From NCBI RefSeq assembly GCF_007997225.1, contig NZ_VORM01000019.1, forward strand, positions 27,672 through 91,671: 64,000 nt of DNA. The letters are read 5' to 3'. The DNA comes from Subsaximicrobium wynnwilliamsii (lineage in GTDB: Bacteria; Bacteroidota; Bacteroidia; Flavobacteriales; Flavobacteriaceae). Made by a program: the position numbers and the translations under genes. Of the stretch, positions 8,802 through 18,143 are shown in pieces (the stretch's first letter is position 1; each line of letters begins with the position of its first letter). A model generated the notes under the pieces. That model ran no database searches and was not told the origin of the DNA. It saw only the letters and a list, made by a program, of their open reading frames with translations.

Positions 8802-8899
8802 CATAAAATTCTTAGGCATGGTGTTTTTCGCAGTAATTTTTCCGCAGAAATAAAAGTAGAAACCAACATCTTCCTTATTTTTACATAAAATTAATTTAC

Positions 8900-9955
8900 A
8901 TGTCACATTTCCATAAGCTTTCCATAGCGAAAGTCACTCGCGAAACCTCCAATGCAGTAACCCTAAATTTTGACGTACCTGCCCATTTAAAAGCAGACTA
9001 TGCCTATAAAGCCGGACAATACATCACACTAAAAACCCATATCAATGGCATTGAAGTAAGACGTGATTATTCGCTGTGCTCTTCGCCAAAAAGCGGCCTC
9101 CTGCAGGTTGCTGTTAAAGAAGTGGCCGAAGGTATATTCTCTGCACATGCCAATACGCACCTGCAAGTAGGAGATGAATTGGAGGTGGCACCGCCTAAAG
9201 GTAGGTTTGTATTTGAGCCCAATGACAATAAAACGAAAAATATAGCACTCTTTGCAGCTGGAAGCGGGATTACTCCAATCTTGAGCATCATCAAATGTGC
9301 TTTGGAAGAAGAAGTGCTCAGTAAAGTCATCTTGGTTTATGGCAATAAAACGACCGAAGATACCATGTTCTTGAAATCGCTTTTAGCGTTGCAAAAACAA
9401 TATCACGAGCGGTTTTCCATACAGTTTGTATTTAGCCAGGCCGATGAAGACAACGCCATTTTTGGACGTATTGAAAAGAGCACCGTCAATTATGTGATGA
9501 AGAACAAGCACAAGCATATTGATGTGGATGCCTACTATCTCTGCGGTCCCGAAGGCATGATTTTCGCAGTGAAAGATGTTTTGCTCGCCAACGATGTGGA
9601 CGAGAATCGCGTACATTTTGAACTCTTCAAAGCGGCGAAACCCATCGAAACCAATGATACAGGCATAACCGATGGCAAAACCAAGGTCAAAGTAATGTTA
9701 GACGATGAGACTTTTGATTTCGAAATGTCGCAAAATCAAACCATTTTGGAGGCTGCCTTAGATGAGGATCTTGATGCACCCTACTCTTGCCAAGGTGGCA
9801 TTTGCAGCAGTTGCATCGCCCGAATTACTGAAGGTGAAGCTACCATGCGCCAAAACAACATACTTACCGATGCCGAGTTGAAGGAAGGCCTTATTTTGAC
9901 TTGCCAAGCGCAACCCACTACAGAGACGATCACGGTGGATTATGATGACGTGTGA
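8900..9955 (+). CDS. PaaE-like ferredoxin/NAD(P)H oxidoreductase
   Basis: A 351-residue flavo-iron-sulfur reductase. It has an FAD domain (about 5-105, with RRDYSLCSSP), an NAD(P) domain (about 110-240, with LFAAGSGITPILSIIK and YYLCGPEGMI) and a C-terminal plant-type [2Fe-2S] domain. The cluster ligands are C297, C302, C305 and C335 (spacing 4, 2, 29). This order is that of PaaE, the reductase of phenylacetyl-CoA epoxidase. No paaABCD genes are near, so here it is probably a stand-alone electron carrier; its partner is unknown. Confidence 0.9.
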   Translation: MSHFHKLSIAKVTRETSNAVTLNFDVPAHLKADYAYKAGQYITLKTHINGIEVRRDYSLCSSPKSGLLQVAVKEVAEGIFSAHANTHLQVGDELEVAPPKGRFVFEPNDNKTKNIALFAAGSGITPILSIIKCALEEEVLSKVILVYGNKTTEDTMFLKSLLALQKQYHERFSIQFVFSQADEDNAIFGRIEKSTVNYVMKNKHKHIDVDAYYLCGPEGMIFAVKDVLLANDVDENRVHFELFKAAKPIETNDTGITDGKTKVKVMLDDETFDFEMSQNQTILEAALDEDLDAPYSCQGGICSSCIARITEGEATMRQNNILTDAELKEGLILTCQAQPTTETITVDYDDV

Positions 9956-9963
9956 GGTTGGGA

Positions 9964-10015
9964 GTTGTGGGTTGTGGGTTGTGGGTTGTGGGTTGTGGGT
10001 TGTGGGTTGTGGGTT
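9964..10015. repeat. Heptanucleotide repeat (GTTGTGG)x7
   Basis: Seven perfect copies of GTTGTGG plus GTT, starting 8 bases after the stop codon of the reductase gene. It is outside any gene, so length changes would not shift a reading frame. The 193 bp from 10016 to the next gene hold only A/T-rich runs. Confidence 0.9.
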
Positions 10016-10208
10016 AATTTATATTCGCAAGAATCATTCGCATTGCAATTATATTTACTGGTTTTTTTTAAGTGCTCTTCTACTTAAATCATACAACGAA
10101 GATCTAATTGCCTGTTTTAAACTGAAGGGTTTTTTTGCTAAATGAAGACTTTGTACTCATGAAGTTGGATGAGTCCCCAATTTTTAAAACCCTTTTTTTT
10201 TAACCGCG

Positions 10209-11246
10209 CTATTTGAAAGCTGAGTTCTCTAAAATAGAATTGATTTTCGAAACCACCTGCTCTGGCGAGATGTTTCTCATGGCCTTATCGTAGCCTTTAG
10301 GATAGTCCTTGCCATAAATGGAGGTAGGAATCTGCGGAAACTGTTTTCGATCGGCTAAAATGGCGTTGTTTTTACTTTGATTAAAAGGATAAAAGCCCGC
10401 AAACGGGTGTGTGACGCCCCAAATAGTAACCACCTCAACGCCCAACATGGCCGCGATATGTGCGTTTCCAGAGTCCATCGCAAGCATGACGTCTAAATTT
10501 GAGATCACATCCAATTCTTCACTAAAAGCCAATTGGCCCGCAAGATTTATGCTGTTTGCTTTGCCTTTGAGAAGTTTTTTTATGAGCAAGATTTCATCCT
10601 TTCCTGCACCAAAAAGAATCACTTTATAAGTTTTGGAAAGTATTTCAATCACTTTTTCAATAAGATCTATGGGATACATCTTGCCTGAAAATGCGGCAAA
10701 AGGGGCGATCCCAATCCATTTTTTGGTATCCGTGCCGAGAATTTCTAATAGTTCGGGACTTAATCTTGCCCGTTCAGGAAAACTTGGATTCGAGAGATCC
10801 AGTGGAAACCCTAGTTTTTCAAAAACATCGGCATAGCGTTCGTGCGTTGTTTTTAACTGTTCAAATTTTTGGCCAGTAACCAGCGCCTTTTTTTCGGCTC
10901 TGCCTTTATCTATTTGCACGACCTTCCTTCCGAAGAAAAAACATTTCAGAATCTTGGTTCGCAAAACGTTGTGTAAATCGGCAACTGCATCAAAACCCAA
11001 AGCCCTGAGTTCTTGTGAGAGTTTCCAGAGACCAAAGAGGCCTTTGTGCCTTCCTTTTAAATCGGCTTCAAAAACGCTCACATTTGGCAGATCCCTAAAA
11101 AAGGGTTTAAAAAATGCCCTGGTCAAAACGCTTAGTCTCACTTCGGGATATTGTGCCACCAATGCCCGCAACACAGGTACGGTCATGGCGACGTCTCCCA
11201 TGGCAGAGAGACGGATGATGAGGATGTGTTTTTTTTGAGTTGGCAT
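10209..11246 (-). CDS. Glycosyltransferase family 9 (heptosyltransferase-like)
   Basis: A 345-residue GT-B fold transferase. The N-terminus has the family start ILIIRLSAMGDVAMTVPVLRAL, and the C-terminal half has GIAPFAAFSGKMYP followed by the donor-site pattern AMDSGNAHIAAMLGVEVVTIWG. GT9 enzymes add heptose or related sugars to the lipid A core. In Bacteroidota a GT9 gene commonly lies next to a DUF4254 gene, as here (80 bp upstream). Donor and acceptor cannot be read from the sequence. Confidence 0.9.
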   Translation of the reverse strand: MPTQKKHILIIRLSAMGDVAMTVPVLRALVAQYPEVRLSVLTRAFFKPFFRDLPNVSVFEADLKGRHKGLFGLWKLSQELRALGFDAVADLHNVLRTKILKCFFFGRKVVQIDKGRAEKKALVTGQKFEQLKTTHERYADVFEKLGFPLDLSNPSFPERARLSPELLEILGTDTKKWIGIAPFAAFSGKMYPIDLIEKVIEILSKTYKVILFGAGKDEILLIKKLLKGKANSINLAGQLAFSEELDVISNLDVMLAMDSGNAHIAAMLGVEVVTIWGVTHPFAGFYPFNQSKNNAILADRKQFPQIPTSIYGKDYPKGYDKAMRNISPEQVVSKINSILENSAFK

Positions 11247-11326
11247 TATTTATCTAAGACTGCTAAAAACAATTCTATTTAAACTGTTATGCATCCGTAC
11301 AAACCGGTATTTAAAAAAAATGCTGT

Positions 11327-11935
11327 CTATTTCCCCGACCGCAAGACAGGATTGAGTTCATCGTCGTTGTACATCTTCATTTGCTTATAGACTTTCATGT
11401 ACTTATCACCTTTACCAATATCTTCCAATAAGGTATCAATTGCTGTGGATAAATCTTTGCGTTGCTCCAACAAAATGTCCAATTTTGTTTTACAAGCAGT
11501 GCGGTGTGCATCAGAAGCATCCTCACGAATGGCCTCATCATTCATGTGGTAAATCTTGAGTGCCAAAATTGAAAGGCGATCGATGCCCCAAGCCGGGCTT
11601 TCCGTATTGATCGTGGCATCTGGTTTTGGGGTAACATCTTTATATTTTTCAAGAAAATAGCTGTCAATATACTCAACCATATCTGTACGGTCTTGGTTGG
11701 AGGCGTCTATTTGGCGTTTCAGTTTTAGAGCGGCGTCAGGATCAATTTGTGGATCGCGAATAATATCCTCGTAATGCCATTGCACGGTATCGATCCAAGA
11801 TTTTCTGTAGAGTAAATGTTCAATCAATTGCTTATCCTTGTCATATAAATTAGTAAAGGGTTGCCCTACATTGTTCAATTTATGATAGGTTAAAATAACG
11901 TCTTGAAAAATGGTATTGGCTTTGTCTGAAAACAT
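11327..11935 (-). CDS. DUF4254 family protein
   Basis: A 202-residue soluble helical protein. The ATG at 11935 gives MFSDKANTIFQDVILTYHKL; the extra frame up to 12043 is not conserved-looking. The core carries the DUF4254 pattern LYRKSWIDTVQWHYEDIIRDP and later WGIDRLSILALKIYHM. Members lie beside GT9 genes, as here, so a link to lipopolysaccharide core synthesis is likely but unproven. A -7 box lies at 11956-11963. Confidence 0.85.
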   Translation of the reverse strand: MFSDKANTIFQDVILTYHKLNNVGQPFTNLYDKDKQLIEHLLYRKSWIDTVQWHYEDIIRDPQIDPDAALKLKRQIDASNQDRTDMVEYIDSYFLEKYKDVTPKPDATINTESPAWGIDRLSILALKIYHMNDEAIREDASDAHRTACKTKLDILLEQRKDLSTAIDTLLEDIGKGDKYMKVYKQMKMYNDDELNPVLRSGK

Positions 11936-11955
11936 AATTTCTAAATTTTGTATCA

Positions 11956-11963
11956 CAAATATA
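11956..11963 (-). promoter_or_regulatory. -7 box (TATATTTG) for the DUF4254-GT9 unit
   Basis: TATATTTG on the minus strand, 20 bases before the ATG at 11935, matches TAnnTTTG exactly. The upstream TTG is not at the canonical distance. Confidence 0.45.
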
Positions 11964-12133
11964 GTGGGAATAAATAAAACAGATTGAGGCAAAGACGGGG
12001 AAGTGTAAAATTTCAATGGCTGAAACTTAGGACCAAATTGCAAAGCGCAACAAAAACCATAAAACCAAGGCTCGCTTTAAGGAATTAAGTCTGAAAAAGT
12101 TTAACTTTAGCATCTACAAAAGCAAGTCCACAG

Positions 12134-12793
12134 ATGCACATTCACGATCTATCAAAACACAATTCCATACTTAACTCTTTCATTGCCGACCTTAGAGACG
12201 TCAACATCCAGAAAGACCGCATGCGCTTTAGACGCAACATAGAACGCATTGGTGAGGTGTTGGGTTATGAGATGAGCAAAACGCTTCAGTACAAAGACAA
12301 AACCGTTGTGAGCCCTTTGGGAGAAAAGCAAACTTCCCTATATCAAAACGAAATTGTGCTTTGTTCCATCTTAAGAGCTGGGGTGCCTTTACACAATGGG
12401 TTGCTCAATTATTTTGACGATGCCGAAAACGCCTTTATTTCAGCATATAGACATCACAAACAAACCCCTGAAACCTTCGAAATCATTGTAGAATATTTGG
12501 CCTGCCCAAGTTTGGAAGGCAAAACCTTGATTTTGGCAGACCCAATGTTAGCCACAGGCCAATCTATGGTGGCCACCTTTGAAGCCTTAAGACCCTTTGG
12601 GAAGCCCAAGAACATTCATATAGTAAGTGTTATTGGCGCACAGCCTGGTGTTGATTTGATAAGTAAGCATTTTTCCCAAGACACTCATTTATGGATCGCC
12701 GCAGTGGATGAAGACTTGAGCGACAAAGGGTATATCGTCCCTGGTTTGGGCGACGCTGGGGATTTGGCGTTTGGGAATAAGTTACAACAGTGA
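12134..12793 (+). CDS. upp: Uracil phosphoribosyltransferase
   Basis: Converts uracil and PRPP to UMP for pyrimidine salvage. It has 219 residues, the normal length. The flexible-loop region contains R81-A-G within SILRAGVPLHNG, and the PRPP-binding loop is ADPMLATGQ (135-143). The C-terminal GLGDAGDLAFG closes over uracil. The gene converges with the DUF6427 gene, with 12 bp of overlap at their 3' ends. A near -7 box (TAACTTTA, 12102-12109) precedes it. Confidence 0.96.
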   Translation: MHIHDLSKHNSILNSFIADLRDVNIQKDRMRFRRNIERIGEVLGYEMSKTLQYKDKTVVSPLGEKQTSLYQNEIVLCSILRAGVPLHNGLLNYFDDAENAFISAYRHHKQTPETFEIIVEYLACPSLEGKTLILADPMLATGQSMVATFEALRPFGKPKNIHIVSVIGAQPGVDLISKHFSQDTHLWIAAVDEDLSDKGYIVPGLGDAGDLAFGNKLQQ

Positions 12794-13705
12794 GATAAAA
12801 ATTGGTGTGAGCACCAAAATCCATAGAAAGGTTTCCTTAAACCATTTTTCTGAAATAAGCTCCAAATAGTTCGTCATGATAATGGCCAAAGGCGCAAACA
12901 GGAATATAAACTCACTGCCATCCTTTGAAGGCGCCAAAACGATGATGACCACAGCCAACAACGCGGTAACCACAATCAATTTAAAGGTGGGCCTGTAACT
13001 TTTCGTTTTCGATTTGATATTTCTCAAATAATAGAACAAGGACCATAGGCCGAAAGAGAACAAAAGGGTGGCTCCAATAATTAGGCGCTTGGAATTTAAG
13101 GCTGTAAAATCAAAACTGAAGTCGGTTTGACTTTCATAATACGCACTCAAATCGTAACCCAAAACAAGCTGATAAGAAACAGCTAAAATCGCTACGGTGG
13201 CGATACCTGTTAGGGGAATGATGTAGTTCTTAATATCTGTGAAACTATAAACCAAAAGTGCGGTAAACAGCAATATAAAAAACAGAATACACCAGAAATA
13301 AAACAAGGTGGCCACTGCAATCCAAAATGCAGCATCAAACAATTTTTTTTTGACCATTTTGTGCGTTCTCAAACTCAACATGCGACGCAAGGCCAAAATC
13401 AAGAAAAAATTAGCCAGTAAGATTCTGGTATTTAAGATCGTCTCTGGCAAAACAGCGATAAACAGCACAAATAATAGCATCTTAAAACTATTTTTCTGTG
13501 TGAGTTTGTTTTTGGTCACAAAAAAGTCGAAAATGAAAACCGATCCCAAGCACACCAGAAATAAGCCCAATTGTTTTGATACCATTAGCAAGCTAAGGTT
13601 GGGCTCAAGCACGCTAAACTTGGCCGCTGCAAAAATAAACAACAGCGAGAACCCTAGAATTAGGTAATGAATGGGTTTTGATTTACTGAAAAAATTGGAA
13701 AGCAT
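12782..13705 (-). CDS. DUF6427 family membrane protein
   Basis: A 307-residue protein made almost wholly of hydrophobic helices (about nine or ten) with a Lys-rich loop near residues 110-122. It matches the DUF6427 type found beside upp and purD in flavobacteria. Function unknown. Its 3' end overlaps upp by 12 bp tail to tail. Confidence 0.8.
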   Translation of the reverse strand: MLSNFFSKSKPIHYLILGFSLLFIFAAAKFSVLEPNLSLLMVSKQLGLFLVCLGSVFIFDFFVTKNKLTQKNSFKMLLFVLFIAVLPETILNTRILLANFFLILALRRMLSLRTHKMVKKKLFDAAFWIAVATLFYFWCILFFILLFTALLVYSFTDIKNYIIPLTGIATVAILAVSYQLVLGYDLSAYYESQTDFSFDFTALNSKRLIIGATLLFSFGLWSLFYYLRNIKSKTKSYRPTFKLIVVTALLAVVIIVLAPSKDGSEFIFLFAPLAIIMTNYLELISEKWFKETFLWILVLTPIFISLL

Positions 13706-13804
13706 GTTTAATTCAAAAATTGGTTTTTATTATTCGGCTCAAAAACAAATGGTTCATTTGGGGTGTTTCATCTAATATTTACAATAAAAAAGCAAAAATT
13801 TATG

Positions 13805-13812
13805 TAAATTTG
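13805..13812 (+). promoter_or_regulatory. -7 box (TAAATTTG) for the DUF6341 gene
   Basis: Exact TAnnTTTG match 53 bases before the ATG at 13866. There is no TTG at 19 bases, so this is a moderate call. Confidence 0.4.
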
Positions 13813-13865
13813 TGCTGTAAATATAGGGTTATACCCGTGAAGCGATTATTGCTTTCTAAAATAAT

Positions 13866-14099
13866 ATGATCATGACAGATTTTTTTTACGGTATTGAAGA
13901 CTTGTTCGTTAACGTACTTTTTGCACCTTATGATTGGCTTAGAGCTTTACAATTGGACAGTTGGTGGTTGGCCAACATTTTTTCTTGGCTTTTTATCCTT
14001 GTTGGTTTTGCAGCTTTTGTCTATTGGATGTTACAGCTTAAAAAATACACAGATAGTGGTGAGGAAAACAAGAGCATCACTTCACATTCATACCTATAA
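13866..14099 (+). CDS. DUF6341 family small membrane protein
   Basis: A 77-residue protein with a soluble, aromatic-rich head (FFYGIEDLFVNVLFAPYDWLRAL) and one strong membrane helix (about 33-57), then a polar tail. It fits DUF6341, a small flavobacterial family kept near upp, DUF6427 and purD. Met3 at 13872 is an equally good start. Function unknown; conserved neighbourhood is the main support. Confidence 0.75.
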   Translation: MIMTDFFYGIEDLFVNVLFAPYDWLRALQLDSWWLANIFSWLFILVGFAAFVYWMLQLKKYTDSGEENKSITSHSYL

Positions 14100-14121
14100 A
14101 TAAGGGTTCGGGTTTGGCCTG

Positions 14122-15393
14122 CTAAAGGTCAAAACCAATATCTTTGCGGTAATACATCTTATCAAAATGTAGTTTTTCTATATTTTGATAAGATTTTTTT
14201 ATGGCCGCCTGGTAACTGTCTCCAAAAGAAGTTATCGCCATAACGCGCCCTCCAGCGGTTACAATCTTGCCCTCCTTTGAGTTGGCTCCTGCATGAAAAG
14301 CGATAGAACCTGATAGCTCATCCAATCCTGTGATTTCCTTATCTTTTTCATAAGCTTCAGGATAACCACCAGAAACCAGCATCACCGTTGCGGCAGTGCG
14401 TTCATCAATTTGAAGCTCAATCTCATGGAGACGTTCATTTGCAATGGCTTCAAAAATCTCAACCAAATCATTTTTAAGTCTAGGCAGCACCACTTCGGTC
14501 TCTGGATCGCCCATTCTTACGTTGTATTCAATCACCTTCGGCTCATCGCCAACTTTGATGATGCCGATAAAAATAAATCCTTTATAAGGCAAATTGTCTT
14601 TTTGTAAACCTAGAACTGTGGGTTTAACAATGCGTTCTTCAATTTTATTCAAAAACGATTCCGTCGCAAAAGGCACTGGTGAGATGGCACCCATTCCGCC
14701 GGTGTTCAATCCGGTGTCACCTTCGCCAATACGCTTATAATCTTTGGCCGTAGGAAGAATTTTATAGTGTTCGCCATCAGTAAGCACAAAGCAACTCAAT
14801 TCAATACCATCAAGAAATTCTTCAATAACCACTTTTGAGCTCGCGGCGCCAAACTTGGCATCCACTAGCATGTTTTTGAGTTCTACTTTGGCTTCTTCAA
14901 GATCCTGAAGTATTAAAACGCCCTTTCCGCCTGCCAAACCATCGGCTTTTAAAACATAAGGTGGCTTAAGCGTTTCCAGAAACTCATAGCCATTGGCAAC
15001 TGTGCTGGCATCAAAACTTTGATAAGCTGCTGTTGGGATTTTATGTTTGATCAAAAACTCTTTGGCAAATTCCTTACTGCCTTCCAACTGGGCTGCAGCT
15101 TTTTGCGGACCAATAACCGCCACATTTTTGAGTTGCTCATCGTTGAGAAAAAAATCGTGGATTCCTTGTACCAAAGGATCTTCTGGACCAACAACCACCA
15201 TGTTGATCTGTTTCTCGATGACCAGTTTTTTTATGGCTTCAAAATCGGTCACCTTGAGATCCACATTGGTCGCAATTTGTGCAGTACCTGAGTTTCCCGG
15301 GGCAACATATAGTTTTTCACAGCTTGTGCTTTGAACGATTTTCCAAGCGAAAGTGTGCTCCCTTCCGCCGGAACCAAGAATAAGAATGGTCAT
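14122..15393 (-). CDS. purD: Phosphoribosylamine-glycine ligase
   Basis: The GAR synthetase step of purine synthesis: joins glycine to phosphoribosylamine using ATP. It has 423 residues, full length. Order: N-terminal Rossmann-like domain from MTILILGSGGREHTFAWK, a second domain with VVVGPEDPLVQGI, then the ATP-grasp with PYVLKADGLAGGKGVLI, and the metal-binding stretch EYNVRMGDPETEVVLPRL. The gene is a single unit between DUF6341 (convergent) and the CapK-like gene (divergent). Confidence 0.97.
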   Translation of the reverse strand: MTILILGSGGREHTFAWKIVQSTSCEKLYVAPGNSGTAQIATNVDLKVTDFEAIKKLVIEKQINMVVVGPEDPLVQGIHDFFLNDEQLKNVAVIGPQKAAAQLEGSKEFAKEFLIKHKIPTAAYQSFDASTVANGYEFLETLKPPYVLKADGLAGGKGVLILQDLEEAKVELKNMLVDAKFGAASSKVVIEEFLDGIELSCFVLTDGEHYKILPTAKDYKRIGEGDTGLNTGGMGAISPVPFATESFLNKIEERIVKPTVLGLQKDNLPYKGFIFIGIIKVGDEPKVIEYNVRMGDPETEVVLPRLKNDLVEIFEAIANERLHEIELQIDERTAATVMLVSGGYPEAYEKDKEITGLDELSGSIAFHAGANSKEGKIVTAGGRVMAITSFGDSYQAAIKKSYQNIEKLHFDKMYYRKDIGFDL

Positions 15394-15502
15394 GCTAGTT
15401 ATTTAATTTGTGTAAAAATAGTCGTTTTAAGTGGCTAAGGAAAGTTCGTGAGGCGACTTTTTTTTCTTTACTTTACAACTCATTTTATAGACTTTTTATT
15501 TT

Positions 15503-16825
15503 TTGAACCTTTTTGACCTCACTTTAAAACTCAATGGTTTTCCGCTCAAGGCAGCGAAAGAAGCCCTTGTTGCCATACACCAAAAAAATGAGATCGATTT
15601 TGCAGCATCGCTTAAAGCCAAAAAAAAAGCAATCCTTGCACATCACTTGAAATACAATGCCTACTATAGAGATTTTGTGAGCGATGCAAATGTTTCGACT
15701 TGGGAACAACTTCCCGTGATGACCAAACGCGATCTGCAAGTCCCTTTAAAGCAGCGACTTTCCGAGGGTTATTCCACAGCATCGGTTTACGTCAATAAAA
15801 CCTCTGGCTCCTCTGGAGATCCATTTGTGTTTGCCAAGGATAAATTTTGCCATGCGTTGACTTGGGCTGTGATTCAAGACCGTTTTAGTTGGTATGGGCT
15901 GGATTTCAATCACTCCAAACAAGCGCGCTTCTATGGAATTCCCCTAGATAAAAAAGGCTATTATAAGGAACGTATCAAGGATTATTTTGGCAATAGGTTT
16001 CGGTTTTCGGTATTTGATTTGAGTGATGCGGCTTTTGAAAAATGTCTGCACCAATTTAGAACCACTGCATTTGACTACATCAATGGCTACACAAGCGCTA
16101 TTGTACAATTTGCTAAGTATTTACAGCGAAGAGACATCATTTTGAAAGATCTATGCCCGAGTTTGAACGTGTGTGTGGTCACTTCGGAAATGCTTTTCGA
16201 ACAGGACAAAATACTTTTAGAATCCCAATTGGGACTCCCCATTGTCAATGAATACGGTGCTTCGGAATTGGACCTGATTGCCTTTCAAAACCCCAATGAC
16301 CAATGGCAGGTCAACAGTGAAAGTCTGTTTGTCGAGATCCTAGACCCCAATAATCAGGTGTTACCCTACGGCGAAGAAGGGCGCATCGTGATTAGCTCAC
16401 TTTATAACAAAGCACATCCTTTTATACGCTATGACATTGGAGACCTAGGAAGCCTCTCAAAAGATAGCAGTACCAAAAAACCAATCCTCCAAAAATTAGT
16501 GGGTCGCAGCAACGACATTGTGCTATTGCCTAGCGGAAAGCAGGCTGCCGGCCTTACCTTTTATTACATTACCAAGAGCATTATTGAAAACGACGGAAAA
16601 GTAAAGGAATTTGTGATTGAACAACATCAAATTGATCAATTTAAGGTAGCTTATGTGGGCACCGAAATACTTTCCGAAGCACAACAACAAAACATCATCA
16701 AAGCCATGACGCGCTACCTAGAACCTGGTTTGACCGTGATATTTGAGCGACAAGAACAATTACAACGCAGCAAAAGTGGCAAACTGAAGCAATTCACTTC
16801 GTTGTTAAATCAAGATAAGGCATGA
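15503..16825 (+). CDS. CapK / phenylacetate-CoA ligase-like adenylate enzyme
   Basis: A 440-residue member of the ANL adenylating superfamily, CapK branch, usual in capsule and exopolysaccharide loci. It has the phosphate-binding loop TSGSSGDPF, the YGASELD motif and IRYDIGDLG in the hinge region. Its true substrate is unknown; CapK proteins are thought to activate an acid for decoration of polysaccharide. The start is a TTG at 15503, with no ATG nearby that keeps the N-terminus. The stop overlaps the ATG of the next gene (ATGA), so the two are translated together. Confidence 0.88.
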   Translation: MNLFDLTLKLNGFPLKAAKEALVAIHQKNEIDFAASLKAKKKAILAHHLKYNAYYRDFVSDANVSTWEQLPVMTKRDLQVPLKQRLSEGYSTASVYVNKTSGSSGDPFVFAKDKFCHALTWAVIQDRFSWYGLDFNHSKQARFYGIPLDKKGYYKERIKDYFGNRFRFSVFDLSDAAFEKCLHQFRTTAFDYINGYTSAIVQFAKYLQRRDIILKDLCPSLNVCVVTSEMLFEQDKILLESQLGLPIVNEYGASELDLIAFQNPNDQWQVNSESLFVEILDPNNQVLPYGEEGRIVISSLYNKAHPFIRYDIGDLGSLSKDSSTKKPILQKLVGRSNDIVLLPSGKQAAGLTFYYITKSIIENDGKVKEFVIEQHQIDQFKVAYVGTEILSEAQQQNIIKAMTRYLEPGLTVIFERQEQLQRSKSGKLKQFTSLLNQDKA

Positions 16826-18027
16826 AAGAAATTGCCATCATTACCAGTTACTTTCCACCAGAGCCGGGCGCTGCATCCAATCGAATCCATCATCTTGCCG
16901 AAGGGTTGCAGCATTTGGACTATAAGGTTTCAGTGATAACCCCTTTGCCCAATTATCCAACAGGTCGCATTTTTGAGGGTTATCGAAGCCGTTTCAAACA
17001 AGTTTCCGAAGAAAACGGGGTCACAATACATCGCTTGTGGATCTTTGCAAGTAACTCCAAAAATAAGTTCTTTCGGCTATTTGCCATGCTGTCTTACAGT
17101 TTCAGTTTAATCTGGTTTTTTCTTTGGAACAAATTACCCAAAACCGTTATTGTACAATCGCCTCCGCTTTTGGTCGCTTTTACCTGTATGCTGTTTTTAC
17201 GCTCCAAAAAACGAAAACTCATCCTAAATGTAAGCGACCTGTGGCCAATTGCAGGCTTGGAACTGGGTGCTTTTAAAAAGAATTTTAGCTATCGTATTTT
17301 AGAGCGTATTGAGAAATTCAATTACGCCAATGCCGATTTGGCCATGGGTCAAAGTATGGAAATCTTAGAGCACATTGGCTCAATTTGCCCCAAGAAAGCC
17401 CTGTTTCTTTATCGGAATTTCCCAAATTTCAATTTACCCGAATTGCCCAAACAGCATTCTGAAACCCGAAAACTTAGCATAGTCTATGCAGGTCTTTTAG
17501 GCATTGCACAAGGTATTTACAGTATGTGTGAACAATTGAACTTTGAAGGCATTGAGTTGCACATTTATGGCTCTGGCGCCGAACAGTCAAAATTAGAAGC
17601 ATTTATCGCCGATCACGCCTATCTCCCAATCGTGTATCACGGGCAAGTTTCGAGGCAGGAATTGCATCGTGTGCTACAAGCCTACGACGTAACCGTGATC
17701 CCATTGCTCAACCGTATCTATGGCTCAGTACCTTCCAAAATCTTCGAATACGCCAGATTGGGATTGCCCATGCTCTATTTTGGAGGTGGTGAGGGCGAAA
17801 CGCTCATCAAAAAACATGAATTGGGTTGGGTTGCGAAGGCAGGAAACTATGCCCATTTAAACACTGTGATTTCAACAATACAAAAAGAGCAGATTACTGG
17901 TCAAATGAGAACAGAAATCCAAGAGACAGCGCGCATTCATTTTGATTTTGATAAACAGTTGCTTGAGCTTGAACGTGTGATTTTAGAAAAAAGCATCAAG
18001 AACCAAGAATCAAGAACAGAGACTTGA
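16822..18027 (+). CDS. Glycosyltransferase family 4 protein (WbuB type)
   Basis: A 401-residue GT-B transferase of the WcaI/WbuB type. The N-terminus IAIITSYFPPEPGAASNR is typical of this branch, which moves GalNAc, FucNAc or similar sugars to lipid-linked O-units. The C-terminal half carries IVYAGLLGIAQGI and VPSKIFEYARLGLPMLYF, the donor-nucleotide region with the Glu of the E-x7-E motif. It overlaps the CapK-like gene by 4 bp. It converges with the sugar-phosphate transferase gene, which places the pair at the end of the polysaccharide locus on the opposite strand. Confidence 0.9.
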   Translation: MKEIAIITSYFPPEPGAASNRIHHLAEGLQHLDYKVSVITPLPNYPTGRIFEGYRSRFKQVSEENGVTIHRLWIFASNSKNKFFRLFAMLSYSFSLIWFFLWNKLPKTVIVQSPPLLVAFTCMLFLRSKKRKLILNVSDLWPIAGLELGAFKKNFSYRILERIEKFNYANADLAMGQSMEILEHIGSICPKKALFLYRNFPNFNLPELPKQHSETRKLSIVYAGLLGIAQGIYSMCEQLNFEGIELHIYGSGAEQSKLEAFIADHAYLPIVYHGQVSRQELHRVLQAYDVTVIPLLNRIYGSVPSKIFEYARLGLPMLYFGGGEGETLIKKHELGWVAKAGNYAHLNTVISTIQKEQITGQMRTEIQETARIHFDFDKQLLELERVILEKSIKNQESRTET

Positions 18028-18143
18028 TTGTGACCAAGAGATTGGCAGTTCAATAATTTATTAGGGATTCACAGGACTTATTTGAAAACATTCAGTTTTT
18101 GATTGCGCTTGAAATCTATACTAAAAACGAGCATCTTGCGTGA

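Noticed and set aside
9942..10145. 67-residue frame with CGLWVVGCGLWVVG
   Set aside because: It overlaps the end of the reductase gene and reads through the heptamer repeat; repeat artefact.
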